Source: Leifsonia shinshuensis (GTDB lineage Bacteria; Actinomycetota; Actinomycetes; Actinomycetales; Microbacteriaceae). Taken from it: 64,000 nucleotides of DNA. The DNA lies in NCBI RefSeq assembly GCF_013410375.1, contig NZ_JACCFL010000001.1, positions 2,976,001-3,040,000 of the forward strand, in the 5' to 3' direction. A program made the position numbers and the translations under genes. This document shows positions 26,142 through 33,928 of this stretch, one piece after another; within the stretch, counting starts at the first letter, position 1; every line of letters begins with the position of its first letter. Under the pieces are notes generated by a model that saw only the letters and a program-made list of their open reading frames with translations, was not told the origin of the DNA and did not search any database.

Positions 26142-26588
26142 CTACAGACTGCGGGAGGGCGTCGCATCGGGGCGCGACCGGCGCCCTCCCGCGAACACGC
26201 CGGACACCGCAACGACCGCGATGCCGAGCGCCGTCCCGAGCGCGTTGGCGAGCAGGTCCCGCGGGTCGCTCACCCGCGCCGGCAGGAACAGCTGCACGAA
26301 CTCGATCGTCAGCGTCGCCCCCGCGCCGATCGCGAACGCCAGCCCCCATCGCCAGCGGCCCAGCAGCAGCGCGAACAGCGCGCCCATCGGCACGAACAGC
26401 AGGATGTTGGCCGTGAACTCGACCACGTCGTAGTCGATCCACGCGAGCAGCGGCGCCTGCGCGAAGGCCGCCAGCAGCCCCTCCAGCAGCGTGTTGCGGT
26501 GCGGGTCGGCCGGGAACGGGTTCAGCGTGATCCACGCCACCAGCAGCAGGTAGGCGGCGGTGACGGCGAGGAGGACGCGGCGGAGCAT
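26142..26588 (-). CDS. VanZ-family membrane protein
   Basis: About 148 residues with four hydrophobic segments. The VanZ signature is present: ITLNPFP in the first loop, DYDVVEFTANILLFVPMGALFALLLG, and IEFVQLFLPARVSDPRDLLANALGTALG. VanZ-like proteins affect teicoplanin resistance in enterococci; in actinobacteria the role is unknown. The start is uncertain. ATG 26588 is immediately preceded by AGGAGG with no spacing, too close for normal use, and a GTG six codons upstream overlaps the divergent ltrA start. Confidence 0.8.
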   Translation of the reverse strand: MLRRVLLAVTAAYLLLVAWITLNPFPADPHRNTLLEGLLAAFAQAPLLAWIDYDVVEFTANILLFVPMGALFALLLGRWRWGLAFAIGAGATLTIEFVQLFLPARVSDPRDLLANALGTALGIAVVAVSGVFAGGRRSRPDATPSRSL

Positions 26589-26593
26589 CCTCC

Positions 26594-26599
26594 TATGCT
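26594..26599 (+). promoter_or_regulatory. Leaderless -10 element, LtrA-like gene
   Basis: TATGCT, 7 nt, then ATG 26607. Confidence 0.5.
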
Positions 26600-26606
26600 T
26601 GCGCAC

Positions 26607-27794
26607 ATGAGCATCGCCTTCCGCATCCCGATGTCCGGGCGCTCCACCGACGAGGAGCACCGGGTCTCCAGCTCGCTCGAGCTGCTGTTCGATCTGACGT
26701 TCGTCGTCGCGGTCGCCCAGGTGTCCGCGCAACTCGCGCACGCGAGCGAGCAGGGACAGATCCTGGAGAAGCTCGGCCCCTACCTGATGGTGTTCTTCGC
26801 GATCTGGTGGGCGTGGATGAACTTCACCTGGTTCGCGTCGGCCTACGACACCGACGACGTGCCCTACCGGCTGATGACGCTGCTGCAGATGGGCGGCGTG
26901 CTGGTGCTCGCCGCCGGCGTGCCCTCGGCCTTCGAGCACCAGGAGTTCACCGCCATCATCATCGGGTACGTCATCATGCGCCTGGCGATGGTCGGCCAGT
27001 GGGTCCGCGCCGCCGTCGAGCATCCGGACGGGCGCGCGACGGCGCGGCGCTACGCGATCGGGATCGCGGCGGTGCAGGTGCTCTGGGTGGCGTGGGGGTT
27101 CCTGCCGGTCGAGCTGAAGCAGTGGACGTTCCTGCTCGCGGCGCTGCTGGAGCTGCTGGTGCCGGTGTGGGCGGAGCGGCCGGGGATGACCTCCTGGCAT
27201 CCCCACCACATCGCCGAGCGCTACGGGCTGTTCACGATCATCGTGCTGGGCGAGTCGGTGTCGGCCTCCGCGATCGGCGTGCAGAGCGGACTGGCGGCGC
27301 ACGGGGTCTCCCCCGCCCTGGTGCTGATCGCGGCGGCCGGGCTGGTGCTGCTGTTCGCGCTGTGGTGGCTGTACTTCCTGGAGCCGGCGGGCGAGGGCCT
27401 GCAGTCCAACCGCGGGAGGTCGTTCTACTGGGGGTACGGGCACTACTTCGTCTTCGCATCGCTGGCCGCGCTGGGCGCCGGGCTGGAGGTCGCGGTGCAG
27501 CGCGGCGCCGCCCACGCGGCGGTGTCGGACACAGCCGTCGAATACGCGATCGCGGTGCCGGTCGCGGTGTTCCTGCTGATGCTCTACGTGCTGCACGCCC
27601 CGCTGGTTCCGGAGGTCGTCATCCGGCCGCTGAAGACCGGCATCGCGGTCCTCCTGGTGCTGCTGGCGCCGCTGGCGTCCCCGGTGATCGGGCTGGTCGG
27701 CGTGACGATCGCGATCGCGCTGGTGGCGGCGGCGCTGGTCGCGGCGACGCTGATCGACCGGGTGGTGGAGGCTCGGCGGCCCGACACCGACTGA
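26607..27794 (+). CDS. Low-temperature-requirement A (LtrA) family membrane protein
   Basis: A 395-residue polytopic protein with about eleven hydrophobic segments. The family start EHRVSSSLELLFDLTFVVAVAQV is clear, as are FFAIWWAWMNFTWFASAYDTDD and ERYGLFTIIVLGESV. LtrA was named from a Listeria cold-sensitive mutant; biochemical function is unknown. TATGCT 7 nt upstream of ATG points to a leaderless message. It is divergent to the VanZ gene over 18 bp. Confidence 0.9.
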   Translation: MSIAFRIPMSGRSTDEEHRVSSSLELLFDLTFVVAVAQVSAQLAHASEQGQILEKLGPYLMVFFAIWWAWMNFTWFASAYDTDDVPYRLMTLLQMGGVLVLAAGVPSAFEHQEFTAIIIGYVIMRLAMVGQWVRAAVEHPDGRATARRYAIGIAAVQVLWVAWGFLPVELKQWTFLLAALLELLVPVWAERPGMTSWHPHHIAERYGLFTIIVLGESVSASAIGVQSGLAAHGVSPALVLIAAAGLVLLFALWWLYFLEPAGEGLQSNRGRSFYWGYGHYFVFASLAALGAGLEVAVQRGAAHAAVSDTAVEYAIAVPVAVFLLMLYVLHAPLVPEVVIRPLKTGIAVLLVLLAPLASPVIGLVGVTIAIALVAAALVAATLIDRVVEARRPDTD

Positions 27795-27797
27795 CCG

Positions 27798-28448
27798 CTA
27801 CGCGAGCGACGGGACCGCCGCGGCGGCGCGGACCCGGCGCACGACGCCCCAGCAGATGAGCCCTTGCGCGGCGATGTAGGTCAGCATGATCGCGAAGTCC
27901 GCCTGCGGCAGCGCGAACCCGGGCAGGAACCGGTGCAGCCCGAGCAGACTGTCCGAGACGACGAACAGAGCCGCGCCTCCGGCGATCCAGGGCGAGCATC
28001 CCGAACCGGTGATGCCGAGGACGGCCAGGGCGGCGCCGTACAGCGCGAGCGGGATCAGCAGGCCGCCGGCATGCGGCGCCAGCACGGTGAGGAGGCCGGC
28101 GAACCACAGCACGTAGCCGGCCGACCACCAGCGCGGCCGGCGCAGCCGCATCCGCCGCACGAACAACACGATGTAGGCCACGTGGCCGAGCAGGAAGAAC
28201 CCGAGCCCGATGACGAAGCCGGCGCCGGCGTTCATCAGGGCCAGGTCGCCCAGCCAGCCGAACAGGATGCCGAGGGCGGCGAGCACGACCGTCTCGCCGC
28301 GTCGGGCCGGCACCGCGAGCAGCAGGGCCAGCAGCAGTGCGGGCATGAGCAACGGCTTGGTCAGCGCGACGACGGCGTCGGCGCCGGCGAGGACGGCCGC
28401 GAGGTGGACGACGCCGACGACGATGTACGGCAGGAACGGGAGTGCCAC
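27798..28448 (-). CDS. Lysoplasmalogenase (YhhN family)
   Basis: A 216-residue protein with about eight hydrophobic segments. YhhN/TMEM86 features are visible: TKPLLMPALLLAL, GILFGWLGDLALM (conserved GD), GLGFFLLGHVAYIVLFV, and GGAALFVVSDSLLGLHRF (conserved SD). Family members hydrolyse the vinyl ether bond of lysoplasmalogens, or are uncharacterised. Convergent with the LtrA gene with only 3 nt between the stops. Confidence 0.85.
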   Translation of the reverse strand: MALPFLPYIVVGVVHLAAVLAGADAVVALTKPLLMPALLLALLLAVPARRGETVVLAALGILFGWLGDLALMNAGAGFVIGLGFFLLGHVAYIVLFVRRMRLRRPRWWSAGYVLWFAGLLTVLAPHAGGLLIPLALYGAALAVLGITGSGCSPWIAGGAALFVVSDSLLGLHRFLPGFALPQADFAIMLTYIAAQGLICWGVVRRVRAAAAVPSLA

Positions 28449-28522
28449 GGGAGCGACACTAGTGGACAGTCGGTCCGCGGCTGTTCACCGCGCGCGCGGC
28501 GGTTCATCCCGCCGGAGATGCG

Positions 28523-28556
28523 GAACGGGCCGCCACCCGGAGGTGACGGCCCGTTC
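28523..28556 (-). terminator. Terminator after rpsO
   Basis: Stem GAACGGGCCG (28523-28532) with CGGCCCGTTC (28547-28556), extended inwards by CACC/GGTG across one mismatch, loop of 4 nt. It lies about 50 nt after the rpsO stop on the minus strand. Confidence 0.8.
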
Positions 28557-28606
28557 GCAAGAAGCTCGCGTTGTCGATCGACGACCGACCTGCGTGCGAC
28601 CGGTCG

Positions 28607-28876
28607 TTATCGACGCAGACCGAGGCGCTCGATGAGGGCGCGGTAGCGGTTGATGTCGATGTCCGACAGGTAGCCGAGCAGGCGGCGACGCTGACCGACC
28701 AGGAGGAGCAGGCCACGACGCGAGTGGTGGTCGTGCTTGTGCTCCTTGAGGTGCTCGGTGAGGTCCTTGATCCGCTTGGTCAGGATGGCGACCTGAACCT
28801 CGGGGGATCCGGTGTCACCGGGGTGGGTCGCGTACTCGTCGATGATCGCCTTCTTGGTCTCTGCATCCAGTGCCAT
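28607..28876 (-). CDS. rpsO: 30S ribosomal protein S15
   Basis: An 89-residue S15, standard length: [35 protein letters not shown] region then [32 protein letters not shown] and the basic C-terminus [12 protein letters not shown]. It binds 16S rRNA helices h20-h22 early in assembly. Upstream on the minus strand TAAACT (about 28972-28977) is a candidate -10, giving a leader of roughly 90 nt. The ribosome site lies within a 12-bp palindrome (see next entry). Confidence 0.98.
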   Translation of the reverse strand: MALDAETKKAIIDEYATHPGDTGSPEVQVAILTKRIKDLTEHLKEHKHDHHSRRGLLLLVGQRRRLLGYLSDIDINRYRALIERLGLRR

Positions 28877-28878
28877 AG

Positions 28879-28890
28879 AGGGGATCCCCT
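28879..28890 (-). promoter_or_regulatory. Palindrome covering the rpsO ribosome-binding site
   Basis: AGGGGATCCCCT is a perfect 12-bp inverted repeat ending 2 nt before the ATG. Its left half is the AAAGGGG ribosome site, so folding would block translation. S15 controls its own translation through leader RNA structures in other bacteria; whether this stem takes part is unproven. Confidence 0.45.
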
Positions 28891-29018
28891 TTCTCTCGTT
28901 GCGCGGTGCCCGGGGCCGAATGCCTGGGCTCTCTTTCTCCGCGGCCGTTCAGACGGCAACCTGAAGAGTTTAGCAGACCTGGGTGCGGGCGCCGTCCGCG
29001 CGCGGAGGCGTCGGAGCC

Positions 29019-29777
29019 TCAGCGCGCCTCCGGTTCGAGCAGTCCGAATCCGGCCCCCTGCGCGTCCGTGACGATCGCCCACCGGCCGACGCCCGCGGCG
29101 GCGACCGGGGGTTCGAGGATGCTGCCGCCGAGCTCCGTCAACCGGAGCACCGCGGCGTCGAGGTCGGCGACGCCGAAGTAGACCAGCCAGTGCGCCGGCA
29201 CCCCGGGAGCCGCGGTCGTCGCGCCCGCGACGTTCGCGGGTCCGACGTCGAAGAGCCCGTACGGCTCGTCGTTCACCCGCATCTCGCTCACCGCGACGCC
29301 GAGCACCGCCTCGTAGAACGGGAACGTGCTCTCGTAGTCGCCGGCGACGAGCTCCAGCCAGTCGACGGCGCCGGGCTCGTCGCGCAGCCACGCGGCGTCC
29401 TGGTCGCGCTGCCAGAGGCCGAGTACCGCGCCGGCGGGGTCGGCGACGATCGCCAGCCGCACGCCGGGCATGATCTCCCCCGGCGGGAGCAGGACCGCTC
29501 CCCCGGTCGCGGTCGCCGCGACTGCGGACGCGTCGATGTCGGCGACGGCGAAGTACACGGTCCAGACCGGGCGCTCCATGCCCGGCGGGAACGGCCCGAG
29601 GGCGGCGACCGGCGTGCTGCTCAGCGAGGCGATCGCATAGCCGCCGTGGGCGGGGTCGGCGTCGGGCACGCTCCAGCCGAACAGCGAACGGTAGAACGCG
29701 GCGGCCGCGACCGGGTCCGCGGTCTGGAGGTCGGCCCAGACGGGCGTGCCGGGAGGGAACTCTGCGACGATCGGCAT
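29019..29777 (-). CDS. Tandem VOC (glyoxalase/bleomycin resistance) protein
   Basis: A 252-residue protein with two vicinal oxygen chelate modules: first about 8-125 (GTPVWADLQTADPVAAAAFYRSLFGW), second about 130-250 (AVDWLELVAGDYESTFPFYEAVLGV). The spacing is as in actinobacterial tandem VOC proteins such as the hydroxylase-like 27 kDa antigen Cfp30B. No activity can be named from sequence. Metal ligands of true glyoxalases (H/E) are not obvious: the second module starts with WLE. It ends the TetR-VOC stretch, 26 nt after the TetR gene, on the same strand. Confidence 0.82.
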   Translation of the reverse strand: MPIVAEFPPGTPVWADLQTADPVAAAAFYRSLFGWSVPDADPAHGGYAIASLSSTPVAALGPFPPGMERPVWTVYFAVADIDASAVAATATGGAVLLPPGEIMPGVRLAIVADPAGAVLGLWQRDQDAAWLRDEPGAVDWLELVAGDYESTFPFYEAVLGVAVSEMRVNDEPYGLFDVGPANVAGATTAAPGVPAHWLVYFGVADLDAAVLRLTELGGSILEPPVAAAGVGRWAIVTDAQGAGFGLLEPEAR

Positions 29778-29803
29778 GGCCGACAGGCTACTCGCGCCGC
29801 AGG

Positions 29804-30421
29804 TCAGCCGGGCAGTCCCCGCAGCACCTCGTCCAGGGCCTGCACCGCCACCGCGGCAGGGTCGTCGCCCGCACCGCGCACCGCCCACCAGAGCAGCGCG
29901 GAGAAGTTCGCGGAGCTGATCGCGTCGGCGAGCACCTGCGGCCGCAGCGCGTCCGTCGGCTCCTCGAGCCTGCGGGCGATGAACTCCGCCAGGATGTCGC
30001 GGTTGGCCCCGAGCCGGGTGAGCCCGAACCCGATGAGCGCCGGGTCGGAGGCCATCAGCCGCAACCGGAACCGGGTCGCCTCGACGCCGTCCGGGCCGAG
30101 GTCGAGCGACTCGGTGATGGCGCGCGCGATCACGTCGCGGGCCGGCTCCTCCGGCGGCGCGGAGTCCAGCACCTCGTGCATCCGGTCCACGACCGGCTCC
30201 AGGCCTCCCCAGACCAGGTCGGGCTTGGACGGGAAGTAGCGGAACAGCGTCCGCCGGCCGATGCCCGCCAGCGCTGCGATCTCGTCCATCGTGGTCGTCT
30301 CGTAGCCGTGCTCCGCGAAGTGGCGCAGGGCCAGCAGCGCGACGCGGTCGGGGTCGACGTCGGCGGGACGGCCCCGGCGGCGCGGGATGGATTCGGCTTC
30401 GAGCGAATTCATGGTCTCCAT
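29804..30421 (-). CDS. TetR-family repressor
   Basis: A 205-residue TetR protein. The N-terminal HTH (ALLALRHFAEHGYETTTMDEIAALAGIGRRTLFRYFPSKPDLVWG) is complete, and a variable ligand domain follows. The pattern resembles the MftR-like subgroup. It is divergent from an SDR gene across 77 bp, the usual layout for a repressor of that dehydrogenase. The start may be ATG 30421 or ATG 30412; the second has GGAG 3-4 nt upstream. Confidence 0.87.
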   Translation of the reverse strand: METMNSLEAESIPRRRGRPADVDPDRVALLALRHFAEHGYETTTMDEIAALAGIGRRTLFRYFPSKPDLVWGGLEPVVDRMHEVLDSAPPEEPARDVIARAITESLDLGPDGVEATRFRLRLMASDPALIGFGLTRLGANRDILAEFIARRLEEPTDALRPQVLADAISSANFSALLWWAVRGAGDDPAAVAVQALDEVLRGLPG

Positions 30422-30426
30422 TATGG

Positions 30427-30435
30427 CACTCAGTG
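30427..30435. promoter_or_regulatory. Candidate TetR operator in the TetR/SDR gap
   Basis: CACT-C-AGTG is a small perfect palindrome right next to overlapping AT-rich -10-like sequences (TATAAA on plus, TATAAC on minus). Its position suits a repressor site that blocks both genes. It is short, so chance is possible. Confidence 0.35.
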
Positions 30436-30498
30436 TTATAAATGCATCGACGCCCGATCGAGCGCCGACGATGACATCGAGTCAAGGAGTACAGCAGT

Positions 30499-31257
30499 AT
30501 GAGCAGCAACGGAACCGGCCGCTTCGCCGGAAAGACCGCCATCGTGACCGGAGCGGGCTCCGGCATTGGCAAGGCGACGGCCCTCCGCCTCGCGTCCGAG
30601 GGCGCGCGCGTGGTCGCCAGCGACATCTCCGCCGACCGCCTCGCGGAGCTCGTCGAAGAGAACCCGGAGCTCGACCTCGTCACCGTCGCGGGCGACGTCT
30701 CCAGCGAGGACACCATCGCCGCGGTGCTGGAGGCCGCGGACGGCCGGGTCGACGCCCTCGCCAACGTCGCCGGCATCATGGACGGCTTCCTGCCGGCCGC
30801 CGAGGTCGACGACGCGACCTGGGACCGGGTGTTCCTCGTCAACGTCACCGCGATCATGCGGCTCACCCGCACGGTCCTCCCGCTCATGGTCGAGGCCGGC
30901 AGCGGCTCGATCGTGAACGTGTCGTCGGAGGCCGGCCTCCGCGGCTCGGCGGCGGGCGCGGCGTACACCGCCTCCAAGCACGCCGTCATCGGCCTGACCA
31001 AGAGCACCAGCGTCTTCTACGCCCCCAACGGCGTCCGCACCAACGCGGTGGCCCCCGGCGGCGTCATCACCAACGTGGACGGCACTTTCAAGTCGCAGCT
31101 CGCCGGCGAGCGGCTCGGCCCGATCATGCAGACCAACGTGCCGCCGGTGGCGCACCCGGAGCAGCTCGCGGCCGCGATCACCTGGCTGCTCAGCGACGAC
31201 TCCGCGAACATCTCGGGCGTCGTCCTCGCCTCGGACGGCGGCTGGTCGGCGATCTGA
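30499..31257 (+). CDS. Short-chain dehydrogenase/reductase
   Basis: A 252-residue classical SDR. TGAGSGIG (about 17-24) binds the cofactor, LANVAGIMDG replaces NNAG, and the catalytic triad is Ser in NVSSEAG, with YTASK. The C-terminus GVVLASDGGWSAI is typical. Asp in VVASDIS at the end of strand 2 suggests NAD preference. Ribosome site AAGGAG is 9-10 nt before ATG. Substrate unknown; probably repressed by the divergent TetR. Confidence 0.9.
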   Translation: MSSNGTGRFAGKTAIVTGAGSGIGKATALRLASEGARVVASDISADRLAELVEENPELDLVTVAGDVSSEDTIAAVLEAADGRVDALANVAGIMDGFLPAAEVDDATWDRVFLVNVTAIMRLTRTVLPLMVEAGSGSIVNVSSEAGLRGSAAGAAYTASKHAVIGLTKSTSVFYAPNGVRTNAVAPGGVITNVDGTFKSQLAGERLGPIMQTNVPPVAHPEQLAAAITWLLSDDSANISGVVLASDGGWSAI

Positions 31258-31262
31258 CCCGC

Positions 31263-32735
31263 CTACTCCCGCTTCCCACCCGCTGAGGCGGCCGGCTCCC
31301 CCGCGTGGGCGCGGGCGGCCGCCTCGGCGAGGAGGCGGACGCCGTCCGGGATGTCGGCGGCGGCGATCGCGCCGAAGCCGAGCAGCAGGCCCTCCCAGCC
31401 GCCGGCCACGGCGAACCGCGGCAGCGCCTGCACGGCCACGCCCGCGACCGCAGCGGCGGCCGCCACCCGGGCGGAGTCGAACGGGACGCCGTCGGCCGGC
31501 CGGAGCGCGAGGTGCAGCCCGGCCGCGGACGGCACCACATCCAGCCGGCCCGCCAGCAGCCGCCCGGCCTCCCGGCCGATCAGGGCGTGGCGCTCCTCGT
31601 ACACCCGCCGTGCCCTCCGCACATGGGAGGCGAAGGCCCCGGAGTCGAGCAGGCTCGCCATCGCGGCCTGCGTGACCACGTCGTTGTGCCAGTCCGTCAG
31701 CCGCTTGGCGCTGCGGAGCGCGGGCACGAGCGACGGCGGCGCCACCACGAACCCGAGCCGGAGGCCGGGCAGCATCGTCTTGGAGAACGTCCCGACGTAG
31801 ACGACCCGGCCGTCGGCGTCCAGCCGCTGCAGCGGATCGAGCGCTCTGGCGCCGAACCGGTACTCGCTGTCGTAGTCGTCCTCGATCACGACGGCGTCCT
31901 CCCGCGCCGCCCACTCCAGCAGCGCCGCGCGCCGCTCCAGCGGGAGCACGCCGCCGAGCGGGAACTGGTGGGAGGGCGTCACGTACACCATCCGGGCCGG
32001 AGGCAGCAGGTCGACCCGGAGACCCTCCTCGTCGACCGGGACGGGCACGACGCGCGCCCCGAGCTGCTCGAAGAGCTGGCGGACGGGCGGGTAGCCGGGG
32101 TCCTCCACGATCACCGTGTCCCCGGGCCGCAGCAGCGTGCGGCCGAGCAGGTCGAACGCCTGCTGCGCGCCGCTGGTGACCACGACGTCCGCCGCGGTCG
32201 CCGCCACCGAGCGCGCGAGGCCGAGGTGCCGCGCGATCCCGGCGCGCAGGCGCTCCGGACCGGCCGGGTCGGCGTAGTGCGCCGACCGCAGCGCCGGGCC
32301 GCGCAGGGCGGCCGTCACGCTGCGCCGCCATGCGTCGGCCGGGAACAGCGCGGGGTCGGGCGACCCCACGCTGAAGTCGTAGGCGATGGGATGCGGCTCC
32401 GACCACAGCGGGTCGGCGAGGTCCCGCCAGGCCGGGGCCGGCAGCGCCGCGCCGCGCGGGGCCGTCCCGGACGGTGCGGCGTGCCGCGGCGCGCGCGACG
32501 GCGTGGACGCGGGCATCGCGACGTAGGTGCCGGAGCCCACGCGCGCGACGAGGTAGCCCTCCGCGGTCAGCCGCTCGTAGGCGGTCGAGACGGTGCTGCG
32601 CGAGACCCCGAGGCTCGCCGCGAGCTCGCGGGTGGCGGGCAGCCGTTCGCCGCGGCGCAGCCGGCCGTCGAGGACGGCGTCGCGCAGCTCGCGGTAGACC
32701 CGCTCCGTGCGGTCGCCGCGCCCCTCGATCGACAC
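31263..32735 (-). CDS. MocR-type GntR/aminotransferase transcription regulator
   Basis: 490 residues: GntR winged helix at the N-terminus (VYRELRDAVLDGRLRRGERLPATRELAASLGVSRSTVSTAYERL) fused to a fold-type I aminotransferase domain (about 110-480) with VIEDDYDSEYRF and the PLP lysine region VGTFSKTMLPGLRLGF. MocR proteins such as PdxR and GabR bind PLP and act as activators or repressors, often of the divergent gene. Here that gene is an AhpD/CMD-like protein, so PdxR-like vitamin B6 control is not indicated by neighbours. GTG start. Confidence 0.88.
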   Translation of the reverse strand: MSIEGRGDRTERVYRELRDAVLDGRLRRGERLPATRELAASLGVSRSTVSTAYERLTAEGYLVARVGSGTYVAMPASTPSRAPRHAAPSGTAPRGAALPAPAWRDLADPLWSEPHPIAYDFSVGSPDPALFPADAWRRSVTAALRGPALRSAHYADPAGPERLRAGIARHLGLARSVAATAADVVVTSGAQQAFDLLGRTLLRPGDTVIVEDPGYPPVRQLFEQLGARVVPVPVDEEGLRVDLLPPARMVYVTPSHQFPLGGVLPLERRAALLEWAAREDAVVIEDDYDSEYRFGARALDPLQRLDADGRVVYVGTFSKTMLPGLRLGFVVAPPSLVPALRSAKRLTDWHNDVVTQAAMASLLDSGAFASHVRRARRVYEERHALIGREAGRLLAGRLDVVPSAAGLHLALRPADGVPFDSARVAAAAAVAGVAVQALPRFAVAGGWEGLLLGFGAIAAADIPDGVRLLAEAAARAHAGEPAASAGGKRE

Positions 32736-32769
32736 GTGGATGTCCGTGACGGCCTCCCGGAATGGTCTG

Positions 32770-32783
32770 CTGGAATTCTCCAG
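32770..32783. promoter_or_regulatory. Candidate MocR operator
   Basis: CTGGA-ATTC-TCCAG is a perfect inverted repeat. It overlaps a direct-repeat-like pair GGAATT / AGAATT (32772-32787) beside TAAGAT, a probable -10 on the minus strand. MocR regulators usually recognise direct repeats in such divergent gaps. Confidence 0.4.
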
Positions 32784-32815
32784 AATTGGATCTTACAACC
32801 GACCAATGGCGATCC

Positions 32816-32821
32816 TACGGT
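32816..32821 (+). promoter_or_regulatory. Possible leaderless -10, AhpD-like gene
   Basis: TACGGT, 6 nt, ATG 32828. GGTGGAG just before the ATG could also serve as a ribosome site, so the leaderless reading is less secure here than elsewhere. Confidence 0.35.
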
Positions 32822-32827
32822 GGAGCC

Positions 32828-33319
32828 ATGACAGACACCTCGATCATCGAAACCGCCGCCACCGCCCACCACCCCGCCCCGACCGCACGGGTGCAGCTCT
32901 CCTCGGTCGTCCCCGACGGCTACCGCAAGGTGATCAACCTCGACGGCTACGTCGGCCAGACCGTCGAGGCGCCGCTCGGCGACCTCATCAAGCTGCGCGC
33001 CTCCCAGCTCAACGGCTGCAGCTTCTGCGTCGACATGCACTCCGTCGACCTCCAGGAGGGCGGCTACCCGCTCCGCAAGGTGTTCGCGGTCTCCGCCTGG
33101 CGCGAGTCCCCCTGGTTCACCGAGCGCGAGCGCACCGCGCTGGAGCTGACCGAGGCGGTCACGCTGATCCACCAGGGCGGCGTGAGCGAGGAGCTCTACG
33201 CGCGCGCGATCGCGGAGTTCGGCGAAGTGGACTTCGCGAACCTCCTCCTCGCGATCGGAACGATCAACATCTGGAACCGGATCGCCGTCCCCACCCACCT
33301 GCAGCCGCCGGCGCTCTGA
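32828..33319 (+). CDS. Carboxymuconolactone decarboxylase / AhpD-like protein
   Basis: A 163-residue CMD-family protein. The motif NGCSFCVDMHSVDLQ contains the CxxC with a following His typical of AhpD-like peroxidase partners, rather than of true carboxymuconolactone decarboxylase. A thiol-redox function is therefore likely. It is divergent to a MocR regulator, which probably controls it, and ends at a bidirectional terminator shared with the FKBP gene. Confidence 0.87.
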   Translation: MTDTSIIETAATAHHPAPTARVQLSSVVPDGYRKVINLDGYVGQTVEAPLGDLIKLRASQLNGCSFCVDMHSVDLQEGGYPLRKVFAVSAWRESPWFTERERTALELTEAVTLIHQGGVSEELYARAIAEFGEVDFANLLLAIGTINIWNRIAVPTHLQPPAL

Positions 33320-33353
33320 GCACCGCCCGACACCGCCGGACGAGCCGGACGCA

Positions 33354-33397
33354 CGAAGGGCACGTGGCCACCGAGGAGGTGCGCCACGTGCCCTTCG
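33354..33397. terminator. Bidirectional terminator, AhpD-like / FKBP
   Basis: A perfect 14-bp stem, 33354-33367 with 33384-33397, with an inner CCACC/GGTG pairing in the 16-nt loop. It lies between convergent genes. Confidence 0.85.
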
Positions 33398-33413
33398 ACA
33401 CGGGGAATGGAGA

Positions 33414-33788
33414 TCAGCTCACGCCGAGCAGGTCGATCACGAAGATCAGCGTCTTGCCCGACAGCGGATGACCGCCGCCGGCCGGGCCGTAGGCGAGCAC
33501 CGGCGGGACGGTGAGCTTGCGACGGCCGCCGACCTTCATGCCGGGGATGCCGTCCTGCCAGCCCTTGATCAGGTTGTTGAGCGGGAAGTTGATGGACTGC
33601 CCGCGGCTCCACGAGGAGTCGAACTCCTCGCCCGACTCGTACTCGACGCCGAGGTAGTGCACGTCGACCTTGGAGCCGGGGGTCGCCTCGGGACCTGCGC
33701 CCTCGACGATGTCCACGATCTCGAGGGTCGTGGGGGCCGGGCCCTCGGGGGCGTCGACCTCGGGCTTCTCATTGGTGTTCTCTGCCAT
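33414..33788 (-). CDS. FKBP-type peptidyl-prolyl isomerase
   Basis: A 124-residue FKBP. Family landmarks: VDVHYLGVEYESGEEFDSSW, INFPLNNLIKGWQDGIPGMKVGGRRKLTVPP, LAYGPAG and the C-terminal IFVIDLLGV strand. No signal peptide or lipobox, so it is probably cytosolic. It catalyses cis-trans isomerisation at Xaa-Pro bonds. A Pro/Glu-rich N-terminal stretch of about 20 residues is extra to the fold. Confidence 0.93.
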   Translation of the reverse strand: MAENTNEKPEVDAPEGPAPTTLEIVDIVEGAGPEATPGSKVDVHYLGVEYESGEEFDSSWSRGQSINFPLNNLIKGWQDGIPGMKVGGRRKLTVPPVLAYGPAGGGHPLSGKTLIFVIDLLGVS

Positions 33789-33866
33789 GCACCCATCCAA
33801 CCGGTGCGGGACGTCCGCGTCAAAAGTCTTGCAATCCGGGCGAGCCTGGGGCAGGCTAGACGCATA

Positions 33867-33918
33867 ACTCGACGACCCGGGAGCGTTGCAGGCATCGCCG
33901 CACCACCGGGCGTCGAGT
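33867..33918 (-). terminator. Probable terminator after glcD-like gene
   Basis: ACTCGACG plus CCCGG (33867-33880, one bulged A) pairs with CCGGG plus CGTCGAGT (33906-33918), 11 nt after the oxidase stop on the minus strand. The 25-nt loop is large, so strength is uncertain. Confidence 0.5.
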
Positions 33919-33928
33919 CTTTTAAGCC

